Below, in pieces: positions 56,816 to 57,500 of a DNA stretch of 57,500 nucleotides. Source of the DNA: Priestia megaterium NBRC 15308 = ATCC 14581 (GTDB lineage Bacteria > Bacillota > Bacilli > Bacillales > Bacillaceae_H); NCBI RefSeq assembly GCF_000832985.1, contig NZ_CP009920.1, positions 2,215,001 through 2,272,500 on the forward strand, read 5' to 3'. How positions within the stretch are numbered: the stretch's first letter is position 1; the number at the start of each line of letters is the position of its first letter. The translations under genes and the position numbers were made by a program. The notes under the pieces were generated by a model, which saw nothing but the letters and a program-made list of their open reading frames with translations, was not told the origin of the DNA and did no database searches.

Positions 56816-57445
56816 TCACTGCTGTTGCTGTTCTCCGCCTGAATCAGATCCAGAGGAAGAAGAACCACCATCGTCGCTGCTTTGTTTTTGTCCACCTTGT
56901 GTTTCTTCAGCGGCTTTCAAAAGAATGTCTTGAATTTTAGATTGATAAAGAGGGCTATCAAACGTTTCGGTCATAATCTTTTGTAAATAAGTGCGATATT
57001 CTTTACTCTTTAAAACAGTCAGTACTTCTTTTTCCATAGCCGGATCCTTTAAAACATCTTGAAGCATTCCTTGATATTCAGGATCTTTCATCAGTTGTTT
57101 GATGACCGTCTTATTTTCTTTTTCCAAACTTTTAGCAAAGCTTTCAGCAAACTTCGGATCATCCATGGCTTTTTTCCAAAATTCCACGCCTTTATCTGAG
57201 ACTAGGGTTTGAGAAATTGTATCTTTTATCGCGTTTTGATCCATTAAAATATCTTGTCTAACAGAAGGGTCTTTCATAATTGCCTCGACTGCTTTTTTTC
57301 CTTCATCTGTTTTTAAAATATCAACAACCATTTTCTTTGTTTGATCATAATCCATACCATTGTTCTCTTCATCTTGCGGTGCACAGGCTGTAGCTAAAAG
57401 CATACACATTCCTATATAAATGAGGAGCATGAGTCGCTTTTTCAT
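56816..57445 (-). CDS. gerD: Spore germination lipoprotein GerD
   Basis: GerD is the inner-membrane lipoprotein scaffold that clusters the GerA-type nutrient receptors into the germinosome. In the 209-residue protein a lipoprotein signal peptide with lipobox LATAC puts the lipid cysteine at C21. A highly charged helical core (about 30-180) has repeated KMVVDILKTDEGKKA / KAMDDPKFAESFAKSLEKE units, and a Ser/Gly/Gln low-complexity tail (about 185-209) ends in QQQQ. The start ATG at 57445 (minus) is behind AGGAAAGGAGCC. Synteny with salA agrees with B. subtilis apart from the inserted regulator. Confidence 0.94.
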   Translation of the reverse strand: MKKRLMLLIYIGMCMLLATACAPQDEENNGMDYDQTKKMVVDILKTDEGKKAVEAIMKDPSVRQDILMDQNAIKDTISQTLVSDKGVEFWKKAMDDPKFAESFAKSLEKENKTVIKQLMKDPEYQGMLQDVLKDPAMEKEVLTVLKSKEYRTYLQKIMTETFDSPLYQSKIQDILLKAAEETQGGQKQSSDDGGSSSSGSDSGGEQQQQ

Positions 57446-57463
57446 AGTAATGGGCTCCTTTCC

Positions 57464-57494
57464 TAATATGCTTACGCTTAATATGAGATAATCA
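57464..57494 (-). promoter_or_regulatory. Candidate sigma-G promoter of gerD
   Basis: On the minus strand, TGATTA (57494-57489), 18 bp, CATATTA (57470-57464), close to the forespore sigma-G pattern TGAATA-N17/18-CATAnTA. B. subtilis gerD is known to be sigma-G dependent. The window ends just upstream. Confidence 0.5.
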
Positions 57495-57500
57495 AGGTTT

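Overview
The window is a stretch of Firmicutes chromosome from an aerobic, endospore-forming Bacillaceae. It lies in the origin-proximal region that carries most of the transcription and translation genes. Gene order matches Bacillus subtilis almost gene for gene (rrn - ctsR operon - radA/disA - ispDF - gltX - cysES - sigH - secE/nusG - rplKAJL - rpoBC - str operon - S10/spc/alpha operons - ecf/truA - rplM/rpsI - ybaK/cwlD/salA - gerD). Sporulation genes (sigH, cwlD, gerD) and ctsR/mcsAB confirm a spore former. From overall protein resemblance I would guess the Priestia (Bacillus) megaterium group. That is an impression, not a computed result.

Layout. Positions 1-620 hold the 3' end of a 23S rRNA gene and a complete 5S gene. 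856-5440 is the CtsR-controlled protein quality-control operon (ctsR, mcsA, mcsB, clpC), with a textbook CtsR operator. 5564-10471 holds DNA repair and c-di-AMP genes (radA, disA), a membrane PIN-TRAM protein (yacL) and two MEP isoprenoid genes (ispD, ispF). 10577-16091 holds gltX and then a cysteine T-box operon (cysE, cysS, mrnC, rlmB, rae1). 16160-18003 has sigH, zinc-type L33, secE and nusG. 18169-28737 is rplKA, rplJL, an RsmC-like methyltransferase and rpoBC. 28869-33603 is the str operon with the L7Ae-like gene in front. 33919-48820 is the long S10-spc-alpha ribosomal superoperon, including secY, adk, map, infA and rpoA. 48959-53205 has the ECF transporter energising module, truA, rplM and rpsI. 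53314-57445 has ybaK, cwlD, salA, and two minus-strand genes: a LysR-type regulator and gerD.

How it works together. Nearly every gene serves making, folding, checking or regulating protein and RNA synthesis. Several well-known RNA regulators are readable: a T-box with a TGC specifier, the L10 leader with its terminator, the L13 leader and the S10-operon leader. All genes from ctsR to salA lie on the + strand. The strand switches at a symmetrical, apparently bidirectional terminator at 55683-55715.

I found no mobile element, phage, CRISPR array, toxin or defence system, and no evidence of a wholly new multi-gene system. The least explained signals are RNA- or DNA-level structures in leaders. 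They are a duplicated motif before rplK and rplA, a promoter-proximal terminator plus a hairpin between the ribosome binding site and the start codon of nusG, a 13-bp inverted repeat overlapping the rplGB/str promoter, and a doubly structured rpoA leader. An orphan LysR regulator sits between salA and gerD. All coordinates come from reading the sequence by eye. Promoter calls are consensus matches only.
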